A stretch of 64,000 nt of DNA. Source: an uncultured Prevotellaceae bacterium (GTDB taxonomy: Bacteria > Bacteroidota > Bacteroidia > Bacteroidales > Muribaculaceae). A program made the position numbers and the translations under genes. The notes under the pieces were generated by a model. The model did no database searches, was not told the origin of the DNA, and saw nothing but the letters and a program-made list of their open reading frames with translations. Location: positions 1-64,000 of the forward strand of contig UQLZ01000004.1 of the NCBI GenBank assembly GCA_900541935.1. Direction: 5' to 3'. How positions within the stretch are numbered: the stretch's first letter is position 1; every line of letters begins with the position of its first letter. Shown here piece by piece: positions 1-10,784 of this stretch.

Positions 1-148
1 TAAGGAATTGGCTGGTCTTGGCTTGAAAGAAGCTAAAGAATTGGTTGACGGTGCTCCAAGTACTATTAAGGAAGGCTTGGCTAAGGCTGAGGCTGAAGGT
101 CTTAAGAAACAACTTGAAGAGGCTGGCGCCGAAGTTGAACTTAAATAA
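1..148 (+). CDS. rplL: 50S ribosomal protein L7/L12, C-terminal part
   Basis: Only the last 48 codons are in the window (reading frame begins at base 2; stop TAA 146-148). The visible peptide starts KELAGLGLKEAKELVDGAP and ends KKQLEEAGAEVELK, which is the conserved C-terminal domain of L7/L12, the stalk protein that recruits translation GTPases to the ribosome. The order rplL-rpoB-rpoC is the universal bacterial arrangement, which supports the call. The start lies upstream of the window. Confidence 0.96.
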   Translation, partial: KELAGLGLKEAKELVDGAPSTIKEGLAKAEAEGLKKQLEEAGAEVELK

Positions 149-172
149 TATTGCCTGAGATTCAGGTAATTA

Positions 173-211
173 GGTTAAGAATCCCGTATTGTGTCGATTC
201 TTAACCTTTTT
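173..211 (+). terminator. Hairpin with T-run between rplL and rpoB (probable attenuator)
   Basis: A perfect 10-bp inverted repeat (GGTTAAGAAT at 173-182, ATTCTTAACC at 197-206) encloses a 14-base loop and is followed by five T residues. This is the layout of an intrinsic terminator. Because rpoB follows 40 bp later with no clear promoter of its own, it is more likely a partial terminator that lowers rpoBC expression relative to the ribosomal stalk genes, as known for the equivalent site in E. coli. A smaller hairpin (CCTGA/TCAGG, 154-166) lies just upstream. Confidence 0.75.
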
Positions 212-249
212 GTGTTATTTTCAATTTCGGGTTCAAAAATTTATTTTTT

Positions 250-3200
250 ATGCAAATTTCAACAGTTAAACCGCGCGTAAATTTCGCATCAGTTAAGAAT
301 CCGTTGCCTTTCCCTGACTTCCTTGAGGTTCAGTTGCAGTCTTTTAGAGACTTTTTGCAATTGGACACTCCGCTTGAAAAGCGAAAGAATGAGGGTTTAT
401 ACAAGGTTTTCGCGGAAAATTTTCCTATTGCTGACACGAGAAATAATTTCGTGTTGGAATTTTTAGATTATTATATTGACCCGCCGAGATATTCGATTGA
501 TGAATGTTTGGTTAGGGGACTTACATACAGTGTGCCTCTCAAGGCCAAACTGAAATTATATTGTACGGATCCTGAGCATGAGGATTTCGATACTGTTATT
601 CAAGATGTCTATCTTGGTCCGATTCCTTATATGACCGAGAAGGGTACGTTCGTCATCAATGGTGCCGAACGCGTTGTCGTATCTCAACTCCACCGCTCTC
701 CTGGCGTGTTCTTTGGTCAGAGCACGCACGCTAATGGTACTAAACTTTATTCGGCTCGTATCATTCCGTTTAGAGGTTCTTGGATTGAGTTCGCAACTGA
801 CATCAACAATGTTATGTACGCTTATATAGACCGTAAGAAAAAGTTGCCTGTAACAACTTTGCTTCGTGCTATTGGTCTTGACAGCGACAAAGATATCATC
901 GAGATTTTCGGTCTTGCTGAAGAAATTAAAGCAACTAAAACGAACCTGAAGAAAGCCGTTGGCAGAAAACTTGCTGCCCGTGTCTTGAAGACATGGACTG
1001 AAGATTTCGTTGACGAAGATACCGGTGAGGTTGTTACTATCGAGCGTAATGAAGTTATGTTCGATCGTGAGACTATCATTCAAGAGGAGCATATTGATGA
1101 AATCCTCGAAACTGGTGTCGCTACAGTTCTTTTGCATAAAGAAGATGTTGATGCGAGTGATTATACTATTATCTTCAACACCCTCCAAAAGGATACAAGT
1201 AACTCTGAAAAAGAGGCTATCAATTATATCTATCGACAATTGAGAAGCGCGGAGCCACCTGATGATGCTAGTGCTCGCGAGGTTATTTATAACCTTTTCT
1301 TCTCTGAAAAGAGGTATGATTTGGGCGAGGTTGGACGTTACCGTATCAACAAAAAATTAAGTCTTGACATTCCTGAAGATGTTAAGGTTTTGACCCGTGA
1401 GGACATTATCGCTATCATCAAATACTTGATTGAACTTATCAACTCTAAGTCTGATGTTGATGATATCGATCACTTGAGTAACCGTCGTGTGCGTACAGTT
1501 GGTGAGCAGCTTTACAACCAGTTCGGTGTTGGCTTGGCGAGAATGGCTCGTACTATCCGCGAAAGAATGAATGTTCGTGACAACGAAGTGTTCACTCCGA
1601 TTGACTTGATTAACGCGAAGACTATTTCTTCTGTTATCAACACTTATTTCGGAACTAACGCTTTGTCACAGTTCATGGACCAGACTAACCCGCTTGCTGA
1701 AATCACTCACAAGCGTCGTATGTCTGCCCTTGGTCCTGGCGGTTTGTCTCGTGAGCGTGCCGGTTTCGAGGTACGTGACGTTCACTACACTCACTATGGT
1801 CGTCTTTGTCCTATTGAAACACCGGAAGGTCCGAACATCGGTTTGATTTCTTCTTTGTGTGTTTACGCTAAGATTAATAATCTCGGTTTTATCGAGACTC
1901 CATATAGAAAGGTTGAAAACGGTAAGGTTGACTTGGACAACAGTCACGTTACTTATTTGACCGCAGAAAATGAGGAAGGAATGATTATCGCTCAGGGTAA
2001 TGCTCCGCTTAATGATGACGGTACATTTATCCGTAACCGCGTTAAGTCACGCGAGGACGCTGACTTCCCAGTGGTTGCTCCTGACGAGGTTCAATTGATG
2101 GATGTTTCTCCTATGCAGATTGCTTCTATCGCTGCTTCATTGATTCCTTTCCTTGAACACGATGATGCGAACCGTGCGTTGATGGGTTCTAACATGATGC
2201 GCCAGGCTGTTCCATTGCTTCGCAGTGAGGCTCCGATTGTTGGTACTGGTATAGAGGCGCAATTGGCTCGTGACTCTCGTACGCAGGTTGCTGCGGAAGG
2301 TGCTGGTGTTATTGAATTTGTTGATGCCAGTGTCATCCGTATTAGATATGACAGAACTGAAGACGAGGAATTTGTTGCTTTCGAAGATTCTGTCAAGGAA
2401 TATCATCTTCCTAAATTTAGAAAGACTAACCAGAGCACTACTATTGACTTGCGTCCTATTTGTCGCAAAGGTCAACGTGTTGAAAAAGGTGACATCCTTA
2501 CTGAAGGTTACGCTACTGAAAATGCCGAGTTGGCAATCGGTCGCAACTTGAAGGTTGCCTTCATGCCTTGGAAAGGTTACAACTATGAGGATGCTATCGT
2601 TCTTAACGAGCGTATGGTTCGAGAAGATATCCTTACTTCTGTTCACGTTGATGAGTACACTCTTGATGTGCGTGAAACAAAACGCGGTATGGAAGAACTT
2701 ACTTCCGATATTCCTAACGTCAGTGAAGATGCCACTAAGGATCTTGACGAAAGAGGTATCATCCGTGTTGGTGCGCATGTCGTTCCAGGTGATATTCTTA
2801 TTGGTAAAATTACTCCTAAGGGAGAATCAGACCCTACGCCAGAAGAAAAACTTCTTCGTGCAATCTTCGGAGACAAGGCTGGTGACGTTAAGGATGCTTC
2901 TTTGAAGGCTTCCCCTTCATTGAAAGGTGTTATTATTGGAACTAACCTATTCTCAAGAGCACAAAAGAAGAAAGGCAAAGCGGCAAATGCAGGCTTGCAG
3001 AAACTTGACGATGAGTATGAGTTGAAGCAAGTTGAGTTGAAGGCTCGCCTTATTGAGAAACTTGTTACTTTGACTCAAGGTAAGGTTTCTCAGGGCGTTA
3101 AAGATTTCTTGGGAACAGAAGTAATTCCTAAGGGTGTTAAATTCTCTATCTCTATATTGAAAGGTATTGAAGAGTTTGACACTTTGAATTTGAGCAAGTG

Positions 3201-4058
3201 GACAGCAGATGCTCACCGCAACGATATGATTCACGCAACAATTATCAATTACTTGCGTAAGTCAAAAGAAATTGATGCTGAACTTCGCAGAAAGAAATTT
3301 GACATGACTATCGGTGACGAATTGCCTTCTGGAATTATGCAGTGCGCTAAGGTCTATGTAGCGAAGAAGCGTAAGATTGGTGTTGGTGATAAGATGGCAG
3401 GTCGCCACGGTAACAAGGGTATCGTATCCCGCGTTGTACGTCAGGAAGATATGCCGTTCCTCGCTGATGGTACTCCAGTTGATATTGTACTTAACCCACT
3501 TGGTGTGCCTTCTCGTATGAACCTTGGTCAGATTTTCGAAACCGTTCTTGGTTGGGCTGGTCGTGTATTGGGAGAGAAGTTTGCTACTCCTATTTTCGAT
3601 GGTGCAAGCCTTGATGACTTGAACGAGTGGACAGATAAGGCAGGTTTGCCACGTTATGGTAAGACTTACCTCTACGACGGTGGAACAGGTGAGAGATTTG
3701 ACCAACCGGCTACAGTTGGTGTTATCTATATGTTGAAACTCGGCCACATGGTTGAAGATAAGATGCACGCTCGTAGTATTGGTCCGTACTCTTTGATTAC
3801 TCAGCAACCTCTTGGTGGTAGGCTCAATTTGGTGGTCAGCGTTTTGGAGAGATGGAGGTTTGGGCGCTTGAAGCATTCGGCGCATCTCATATCCTTCAGG
3901 AAATCTTGACTATCAAGAGTGATGATGTTGTCGGCAGAAGCAAGGCTTATGAGGCTATTGTTAAGGGCGAGCCAATGCCGAATCCGGGTATTCCTGAGTC
4001 GCTTAACGTGCTTTTGCATGAGTTACGCGGTCTTGGACTTAGCATTAACTTAGAGTAA
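250..4058 (+). CDS. rpoB: DNA-directed RNA polymerase subunit beta, with a one-base frameshift near its 3' end
   Basis: Catalytic beta subunit of RNA polymerase. It starts MQISTVKPRVNFASVKNPLP, the usual Bacteroidales N-terminus. The rifampicin-binding region (FMDQTNPLAEITHKRRMSAL, followed by GPGGLSRERAG) looks wild type, and the GRHGNKGIVS active-site region is present. The uninterrupted frame stops at 3909 after an abnormal tail. After QQPLGG the normal C-terminus continues in the next frame (EMEVWALEAFGASHILQE up to the stop at 4058). Restoring one A near 3820 (GGTAGG to GGTAAGG) joins the two parts into about 1269 residues, the normal family length. Loss of the C-terminus, which contacts beta-prime, would be lethal, so a consensus error is far likelier than a mutation. 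It is followed by rpoC after 66 bp. Confidence 0.95.
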
Positions 4059-4067
4059 GATAAATTA

Positions 4068-4099
4068 TTGTGTGCCGGTTGGCAGCAATCGGCACACAA
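4068..4099 (+). other. Perfect hairpin in the rpoB-rpoC spacer
   Basis: A 10-bp perfect inverted repeat (TTGTGTGCCG at 4068-4077, CGGCACACAA at 4090-4099) with a 12-base loop fills much of the 66-bp spacer. There is no T-run after it, so it is not a typical terminator. It could be an RNA processing or stability element between the two coding parts; the role is inferred only. Confidence 0.5.
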
Positions 4100-4124
4100 C
4101 TCTTTATAACGCATTAAACAGATT

Positions 4125-7100
4125 ATGGCTTTTAATAAAGATAATAAAATAAAGAGTAACTTTTCAAAGATTACTATCGGTATCGCTTCTCCTGAGGAGA
4201 TACTTGAGAAATCATACGGCGAAGTGCTCAAGCCCGAGACTATTAACTATCGTACCTATAAACCGGAGCGTGATGGTCTCTTCTGCGAAAAGATTTTCGG
4301 TCCTGTAAAGGATTATGAATGTCATTGCGGAAAGTACAAACGCATCCGTTATAAAGGCATCGTTTGCGACCGTTGTGGTGTCGAGGTTACTGAGAAGAAA
4401 GTTCGTCGTGAGCGTTCTGGTCACATCTCTCTTGTTGTGCCTGTTGCTCACATTTGGTACTTCCGTTCTCTACCTAATAAAATCGGTTATCTTCTTGGAT
4501 TGCCTTCCAAGAAACTTGATGCCGTTATCTATTATGAAAGATACATCGTTATCCAGCCAGGTGCCGCAAGCGGAATAGAAGGCTGTGAAGACTTGGCTAA
4601 ACTTGATCTCTTGACAGAGGACGAGTATTTGGATATCGTTGACAAATTGCCACGTGAAAATCAGTATCTTGAGGATAGTGATCCTAACAAGTTTGTCTGC
4701 AAAATGGGAGCGGAGGCTATCTATGACCTTTTGCAAAATCTTGATTTGGACACTCTTTCTTATGAATTGCGTCACAGAGCAGATACTGACACTTCTCAAC
4801 AAAGAAAAACTGAAGCACTCAAGCGCCTTCAGGTTGTTGAGTCTTTCCGTGCCAGCAAAAATAAAAACCGTCCAGAATGGATGGTGCTGAAGGTCATCCC
4901 TGTTATTCCGCCGGATTTGAGACCATTGGTGCCATTGGATGGCGGTCGCTTCGCTACAAGTGACTTGAATGATTTGTATCGTCGTGTTATTATCAGAAAC
5001 AACCGTTTGAAACGCTTGATTGAAATCAAGGCTCCGGAAGTTATCTTGAGAAATGAGAAACGTATGCTTCAAGAGGCTGTTGACTCTTTGCTCGACAACT
5101 CACGCAAGTCAAGCGTTGTCAAGACAGATTCAAACCGTCCGTTGAAATCTCTTTCTGACAGTTTGAAGGGTAAGCAAGGTCGTTTCCGTCAAAACCTTTT
5201 GGGTAAGCGTGTTGACTATTCTGCCCGTTCAGTTATCGTCGTAGGTCCTGAATTGAAGATGCACGAGTGTGGTTTGCCAAAGAATATGGCTGCCGAACTT
5301 TACAAGCCGTTTGTTATCCGCAAACTTATCGAAAGAGGTATTGTAAAGACTGTCAAAAGTGCGAAGAAGATTGTTGACCGTAAGGAACCGATTGTTTGGG
5401 ATATCCTTGAATACGTAATGAAGGGTCACCCAGTATTGCTTAACCGTGCTCCGACTCTTCACCGTCTTGGTATTCAGGCATTCCAGCCGAGAATGATTGA
5501 AGGTAAGGCTATTCAGTTGCACCCGCTTGCTTGTACTGCGTTCAACGCCGACTTCGATGGTGACCAGATGGCTGTTCACTTGCCATTGGGTAACGAGGCT
5601 GTTCTTGAAGCTCAAATGCTTATGCTCGGTGCTCACAATATCCTTAACCCTGCTAACGGCGCTCCTATTACTGTGCCTTCTCAAGACATGGTGCTTGGTC
5701 TTTACTATATTACAAAACTTCGTAAGGAGGATAAGGGTGAAGGTCTTGTATTCTACGGTCCAGAAGAAGCTCAAATTGCTTACAATGAAGGTAAGTGCTC
5801 TCTTCATGCTATTGTTTCTGTAGTCGTTGATGATCTTGATGAAAACGGAAAACTTGTCAAGAAGATGGTTAAGGAAACATCTGTTGGTCGCGTATTGTTT
5901 AACCAGTACGTCCCGAAGGAAATTGGTTATGTTAATACATTGATTTCTAAGAAGTCTTTGCGTGACATTATCAGCACTGTTATTAAGAAATGTGGTGTTA
6001 TCCGTTCTGCACAGTTCCTTGATGATATCAAGAATCTTGGTTACAAAATGGCGTTCCGTGGAGGTTTGTCATTCAACCTTGGTGACGTTTTGATTCCGGA
6101 AGAAAAAGAAGTTTACGTTAAGGAAGGTTACGAGCAGGTTGAAGAGGTGATGAATAACTATAATATGGGTTTCATTACTAACAACGAACGCTATAACCAG
6201 ATTATCGATATTTGGACAAATGTAAATACTCGTTTGACCAAAACCTTGATGGACAAGATTTCAACTGAAAACCAAGGCTTCAACCCAATTTACATGATGC
6301 TTGACTCTGGTGCTCGTGGTTCTAAAGACCAGATTCGTCAGTTGGCAGGTATGCGTGGTTTGATGGCTAAGCCTCAGAAGAGTGGTGCCGAAGGTGGTCA
6401 GATTATTGAAAACCCTATCTTGGCTAACTTTAAGGAAGGCTTGTCAGTGTTGGAGTACTTTATCTCTACCCACGGTGCTCGTAAGGGTCTTGCGGATACA
6501 GCGTTGAAGACTGCCGATGCAGGTTACTTGACTCGTCGTCTTGTTGACGTTGCTCACGATGTTATCATTACAGAGGAAGACTGCGGAACTTTGCGTGGAC
6601 TTGTTTGTACAGAGCTTAAGAACAACGAAGATGTTGTCGCTACTCTTAGCGAGCGTATTCTTGGTCGTGTTTCTGTGCATGACATCGTTGATCCATTGAC
6701 TGGTGAGGTAATTGTTTATGCTGGTGATGAAATTACAGACTCAGCAGCAGAGAGAATTGAAAAATCACCAATCGAATCTGTTGAAATCCGTTCAGTTCTC
6801 ACTTGCGAGGCTAAGCATGGTGTTTGTGCTAAGTGCTACGGCCGTAACCTTGCAACAAACAGAATGGTTCAGAAAGGTGAGGCAGTCGGCGTTATCGCTG
6901 CACAGTCTATTGGTGAGCCGGGTACTCAGTTGACGCTTCGTACATTCCACGTCGGTGGTGTTGCGTCAAATATTGCTGCAGTTTCCTCATTTACTTCTAA
7001 GTATGATGGTATCCTTGAAATTGATGAGTTGCGTACTGTAACTGTTGCTCCTGCAGAAGGTGTTGAAGGTGCCAAGACATCATACGTAGTTGTAGGTCGT

Positions 7101-8474
7101 CTTGCTGAAGCCAGAATTGTTGACCCTCACACTAATATGGTTCTTACCAATACAAATATACCTTATGGTTCAAAATTATATTTCCAAAGCGGTGCAACTG
7201 TCAGCAAGGGAGATGTAATTTGTGAGTGGGACCCATTTAACGCGGTTATCGTCAGTGAAGTTGCTGGTAAGGTTAACTTCCTCAATGTTATTGAAGGTGT
7301 TACATACCGCAAGGAGACAGACGAAACTTCAGGTTTGCACGAAAAGATTATCATCGAGTCTAAGGACCGTACAAAGGTTCCAGAAGCCGAAATCGTTGAT
7401 GCAAATGGTAATGTCCTTAAGACTTACTCATTGCCGGTGGGCGCTCACTTGATGATTGATAACGGTGCAGAACTAAAGGCTGGTGACGTATTTATCAAGA
7501 CTCCACGCGCTGCTGGTAACGCTGGTGATATCACCGGTGGTCTTCCACGTGTAACTGAGTTGTTTGAGGCTCGTAACCCGTCTAACCCTGCAATTGTTTC
7601 TGAAATCGACGGTGAGGTTACTTTTGGCAAAATCAAGCGTGGTAATCGTGAGATTGTAGTTACTTCAAAAATCGGAGAAATCAAGAAATACCTTGTTCCA
7701 TTGTCAAAACAAATCCTTGTTCAGGAAAATGACTATGTACGTGCAGGTACTCCGCTTTCTGATGGTGCTGTGACTCCGTCTGACATCTTGTCTATTAAGG
7801 GCCCGACTGCTGTTCAGGAATACATCGTTAACGAGGTTCAAGACGTTTACCGTATGCAGGGTGTGAAGATTAACGACAAGCACTTTGAGGTGATTGTTCG
7901 TCAGATGATGCGTAAGGTTAATATTCTTGACCCAGGTGACACTCGCTTCCTTGAGCAGCAAATTGTTGACAAGTGTGATTTCCAAGATGAGAATGACCGC
8001 ATTTGGGGCAAGAAAGTAGTTGTTGACGCTGGCGACTCTGAAAACTTGAAACCGGGTCAGATTATCACTGCACGCAAGTTGAGAGACGAGAACTCTGCTC
8101 TTAAGCGTCGTGACTTGAAGTTGGTGGAAGTTAGAGATGCCGTACCTGCTACTTCTGACCAGATGTTGCAGGGTATTACCCGTGCCGCTCTTCAAACTTC
8201 AAGTTTCATGTCGGCTGCTTCTTTCCAGGAAACAACAAAGGTGCTTAACGAGGCTGCTATTAACGGTAAGGTTGACTACCTTGAGGGTATGAAGGAGAAC
8301 GTTATTTGCGGTCACTTGATACCTGCCGGTACTGGCTTGAGAGAGTACAACTCTATAATAGTTGGTTGTAAAGATGATTTTGATACCTTTGACAAAGGTC
8401 TTGATGCTCAATTGAAAGAAGAAGCAGATGCAGATGCTGCTACTATCAAGAAGGCAGAGGAAGAAGTCAAATAA
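4125..8474 (+). CDS. rpoC: DNA-directed RNA polymerase subunit beta-prime
   Basis: Catalytic beta-prime subunit, 1449 residues, an intact frame of normal length for Bacteroidota. The N-terminal zinc-binding cysteines are visible in CHCGKYKR and CDRCGVEVTEKK. The Mg-binding active-site motif NADFDGDQMAVHLPL is at about residue 475. The bridge/trigger-loop region (ESGARGSK-type, here DSGARGSKDQIRQLAGMRGL) is present. The second zinc site (CGTLRGLVC, CEAKHGVCAKCYG) is complete. The C-terminus is acidic and lysine rich. It is co-transcribed with rpoB and ends at a strong terminator. Confidence 0.99.
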   Translation: MAFNKDNKIKSNFSKITIGIASPEEILEKSYGEVLKPETINYRTYKPERDGLFCEKIFGPVKDYECHCGKYKRIRYKGIVCDRCGVEVTEKKVRRERSGHISLVVPVAHIWYFRSLPNKIGYLLGLPSKKLDAVIYYERYIVIQPGAASGIEGCEDLAKLDLLTEDEYLDIVDKLPRENQYLEDSDPNKFVCKMGAEAIYDLLQNLDLDTLSYELRHRADTDTSQQRKTEALKRLQVVESFRASKNKNRPEWMVLKVIPVIPPDLRPLVPLDGGRFATSDLNDLYRRVIIRNNRLKRLIEIKAPEVILRNEKRMLQEAVDSLLDNSRKSSVVKTDSNRPLKSLSDSLKGKQGRFRQNLLGKRVDYSARSVIVVGPELKMHECGLPKNMAAELYKPFVIRKLIERGIVKTVKSAKKIVDRKEPIVWDILEYVMKGHPVLLNRAPTLHRLGIQAFQPRMIEGKAIQLHPLACTAFNADFDGDQMAVHLPLGNEAVLEAQMLMLGAHNILNPANGAPITVPSQDMVLGLYYITKLRKEDKGEGLVFYGPEEAQIAYNEGKCSLHAIVSVVVDDLDENGKLVKKMVKETSVGRVLFNQYVPKEIGYVNTLISKKSLRDIISTVIKKCGVIRSAQFLDDIKNLGYKMAFRGGLSFNLGDVLIPEEKEVYVKEGYEQVEEVMNNYNMGFITNNERYNQIIDIWTNVNTRLTKTLMDKISTENQGFNPIYMMLDSGARGSKDQIRQLAGMRGLMAKPQKSGAEGGQIIENPILANFKEGLSVLEYFISTHGARKGLADTALKTADAGYLTRRLVDVAHDVIITEEDCGTLRGLVCTELKNNEDVVATLSERILGRVSVHDIVDPLTGEVIVYAGDEITDSAAERIEKSPIESVEIRSVLTCEAKHGVCAKCYGRNLATNRMVQKGEAVGVIAAQSIGEPGTQLTLRTFHVGGVASNIAAVSSFTSKYDGILEIDELRTVTVAPAEGVEGAKTSYVVVGRLAEARIVDPHTNMVLTNTNIPYGSKLYFQSGATVSKGDVICEWDPFNAVIVSEVAGKVNFLNVIEGVTYRKETDETSGLHEKIIIESKDRTKVPEAEIVDANGNVLKTYSLPVGAHLMIDNGAELKAGDVFIKTPRAAGNAGDITGGLPRVTELFEARNPSNPAIVSEIDGEVTFGKIKRGNREIVVTSKIGEIKKYLVPLSKQILVQENDYVRAGTPLSDGAVTPSDILSIKGPTAVQEYIVNEVQDVYRMQGVKINDKHFEVIVRQMMRKVNILDPGDTRFLEQQIVDKCDFQDENDRIWGKKVVVDAGDSENLKPGQIITARKLRDENSALKRRDLKLVEVRDAVPATSDQMLQGITRAALQTSSFMSAASFQETTKVLNEAAINGKVDYLEGMKENVICGHLIPAGTGLREYNSIIVGCKDDFDTFDKGLDAQLKEEADADAATIKKAEEEVK

Positions 8475-8492
8475 TGCAATTAAAAATAATTT

Positions 8493-8541
8493 AAATTAGG
8501 GTGTATCTCACAGATGTGTGTGATACACCCTAATTTTTTTT
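8493..8541 (+). terminator. Intrinsic terminator of the rplL-rpoB-rpoC operon
   Basis: A 15-bp perfect stem (8493-8507 with 8522-8536; core TTAGGGTGTATC/GATACACCCTAA) can be extended inward by TCACA/TGTGT with one mismatch. It is followed by a run of eight T residues (8534-8541). It lies 18 bp after the rpoC stop. Confidence 0.95.
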
Positions 8542-8678
8542 AGTAATACGTTTTAGTCAAGTTAATTTTTAAGCTGTACCTCCACAAACCATAAAAAACA
8601 GCGTTTTTTTTGTTTTGTCTTCGGTTTGCACAAATTTTAGATAAGATAGGATGCGTTTCAGCAAAAATAACAAACGAG

Positions 8679-8711
8679 TTTGTTTTTTGCGTTCAACTTT
8701 CACTATCTTTG
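8679..8711 (+). promoter_or_regulatory. Bacteroidota-type promoter for the lipoprotein gene
   Basis: TTTG at 8679-8682 and TATCTTTG at 8704-8711 are 21 bp apart. This matches the primary sigma-factor consensus of Bacteroidota (TTTG ... TAnnTTTG). The ATG follows 19 bp after the -7 box, so the leader is very short. Confidence 0.75.
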
Positions 8712-8730
8712 TACTTAGATAATAAAGACA

Positions 8731-10713
8731 ATGAAGAACAGAAATTCTATATATTTTTTATTTGCTGCAGTTATCGGTTGGTTGCTGTATTCGTGTGCAA
8801 GTATCGGTAATCCGGAAGGAGGACCGCAGGATAAGGAGGCTCCTATTTTTTTAAAAAGTTCTCCCTCTCCGAATGCTATTAATGTTAATAAGAACAAAAT
8901 CGAGCTGTCGTTTGATGAAATCGTGACTTTAAAAGACCCGTCAACGAAAATTGTTGTTTCTCCAGCGCAAACGGAGATGCCTAAGATGTCGGCTTCAGGA
9001 AAAAAAGTTACTATTGAGTTGATTGACACATTACTGGATAATACGACCTATACTATAGATTTTTCAAATTCTATTCAGGACAATAATGAAGGTAACCCGC
9101 TTGAGAATTTTGCTTTTGCTTTTTCTACTGGAAGTACTATTGACTCGTTGAGGGTTTCTGGTATAGTCCTTAATTCTCAAACTCTTGAGCCTCAGCAGAA
9201 TGTTATTGTTGGTCTGCATAGTAACTTGAGTGATACTGCTTTCACGAAGATCAAGTTGGAAAGAATTGCCAGAACAAATAGTCTTGGGCAATTTGTTGTC
9301 AGAAACATAAAACCAGGAAAGTATCACATTTTTGCCATTAATGATGTTGATAGGGACTATAAGTTTGCTAATCCAACTGAAGATATAGCATTTTACGATT
9401 CAATAGTTGTTCCAACATGTACGCGGGTCGAAGTTTCCGATACAATCTTCAAGATAGATAACAAGACTGTTGACAGTGTCAAGACTATGATTAGAACAAA
9501 GTATTTTCCGAATGATATATTGTTATGTATGTTTAATGAAAACAGAAAGAGCCAGTATCTTCAGAAAAATTCTCGCATAGACTCTACAAGACTGTCGATA
9601 ATTTTTGCTGCGCCGTCTGATACTTTGCCTATGCTGAAAATTGTTAACCGTCCGCAAAAGGATGACAGTTGGTATGTTCTTGAGAAAAATGAAACAAATG
9701 ATACTCTTGTATATTGGATAAAAAATCCGGAGTTGGTTTCATCAGATTCCCTAAGAATAGCACTTAATTATTTGAAAACTGATACAACAAATAATCTTGC
9801 ATGGCAGGAAGACACGTTATATTTTAATTTTCTCCGGCCTAAGGTGAAAAAGAATAAAAGAAAGAAGCATGATGAAGATAGCATTCCTGAAATGAAATTC
9901 CTTAGCGTTGCAGTTCTCGGCGGTGGAACGCAGGAGGTTTATGCTCCTCTCTATTTCCAGATTCCAGAGCCAGTTGAGAAATTAGATACTTCGTTGATTC
10001 ATCTTCAAGTAAAACAGGATACTTTATGGAATGATGTCAGAGATTTTTCTGTTGCTTTTCGTGACACGACTAAGGATAGACGAACCTTTAGATTGCGAAC
10101 AAAGTGGGATGCAGGTGCAACTTATAAACTTAGTATTGACTCTCTCGCAATAACAAATATTTACGGAATTTTCAATAAGAATTTTGAAGCAACTTTTGCT
10201 GTTCGGAAATATGAAGATTATGGAAATCTGATTTTTAATATAGTCGGGCTTACCGAACCGGCTATGGTTGAGTTGCTTGATGGTAGTGATAAGGTTGTTC
10301 TTGCTGTTCCCGTTAAAGACGGCAAGGCTGAGTTTATCAATATGCTTCCATCTAAATATTATGCACGCCTTTATGTCGACAGAAACGGCAATGGAAAGTA
10401 TGATACAGGTAATTATGCGGAGAAGTTACAGCCAGAAGAGACTTTCTACTATCCTCGTTTTATCAATTTGAAGAAGAACTGGGACATAGAGCAGACTTGG
10501 GATATTTTTGGTACTGCACTTGATATGCAGAAGCCTGAAGAGATAAAGAAAAACAAGCCAGAACGCAAGAAATGGGAGGAAGAGGACCAGAATAAGAAGA
10601 AAGGTACTAATCCGCTTGATGAAGATGGAGACGGCTTTGATGAGTATGGAAATCCAGTCTATGATGATGGCACAGGTCGCCGCTTGGACCCTATTAATGG
10701 AATGTATCGTTAA
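8731..10713 (+). CDS. Lipoprotein with N-terminal bacterial Ig-like domain
   Basis: A 660-residue exported lipoprotein. The signal peptide ends in the lipobox LLYSC, with lipidated Cys22, followed by ASIGNPEGGPQDKEAP, the start of an Ig-like (Big_5) domain family common in Bacteroidota. Residues of roughly 130-560 are beta-rich and carry no catalytic motif that I recognise. The last 70 residues are highly charged (repeated K/E, then LDEDGDGFDEYGNPVYDDG), which looks like a flexible, possibly calcium-binding tail. It has its own promoter and its own terminator, so it is monocistronic. Related proteins are widespread in the phylum but lack a defined function. An outer-membrane or periplasmic structural role is inference. 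Confidence 0.85.
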   Translation: MKNRNSIYFLFAAVIGWLLYSCASIGNPEGGPQDKEAPIFLKSSPSPNAINVNKNKIELSFDEIVTLKDPSTKIVVSPAQTEMPKMSASGKKVTIELIDTLLDNTTYTIDFSNSIQDNNEGNPLENFAFAFSTGSTIDSLRVSGIVLNSQTLEPQQNVIVGLHSNLSDTAFTKIKLERIARTNSLGQFVVRNIKPGKYHIFAINDVDRDYKFANPTEDIAFYDSIVVPTCTRVEVSDTIFKIDNKTVDSVKTMIRTKYFPNDILLCMFNENRKSQYLQKNSRIDSTRLSIIFAAPSDTLPMLKIVNRPQKDDSWYVLEKNETNDTLVYWIKNPELVSSDSLRIALNYLKTDTTNNLAWQEDTLYFNFLRPKVKKNKRKKHDEDSIPEMKFLSVAVLGGGTQEVYAPLYFQIPEPVEKLDTSLIHLQVKQDTLWNDVRDFSVAFRDTTKDRRTFRLRTKWDAGATYKLSIDSLAITNIYGIFNKNFEATFAVRKYEDYGNLIFNIVGLTEPAMVELLDGSDKVVLAVPVKDGKAEFINMLPSKYYARLYVDRNGNGKYDTGNYAEKLQPEETFYYPRFINLKKNWDIEQTWDIFGTALDMQKPEEIKKNKPERKKWEEEDQNKKKGTNPLDEDGDGFDEYGNPVYDDGTGRRLDPINGMYR

Positions 10714-10733
10714 AAGAGAAACAAAAATTGTAT

Positions 10734-10769
10734 AAAAAAACTGCCGGGCTTTGACGCTCGGCAGTTTTT
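10734..10769. terminator. Bidirectional terminator between convergent genes
   Basis: The stem CTGCCGGGC/GCTCGGCAG (10741-10749 with 10756-10764, one G-T pair) is flanked by seven A residues on the left and five T residues on the right. It can therefore terminate transcripts from both sides: the lipoprotein gene on the plus strand and pfkA on the minus strand, whose stop is 16 bp away. Confidence 0.9.
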
Positions 10770-10784
10770 AGTATGTTGTCAATA

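Noticed and set aside
556..1239. Long minus-strand open frames inside rpoB (also 2137-2778, 3262-3885) and inside rpoC
   Set aside because: They lie wholly within well-conserved plus-strand genes, have no family features, and arise from the codon pattern of the real genes.
3811..3830. Programmed frameshift in rpoB or pyrG
   Set aside because: There is no slippery heptamer or following pseudoknot at the sites, such control is not known for these genes, and single-base loss in a homopolymer explains each case.
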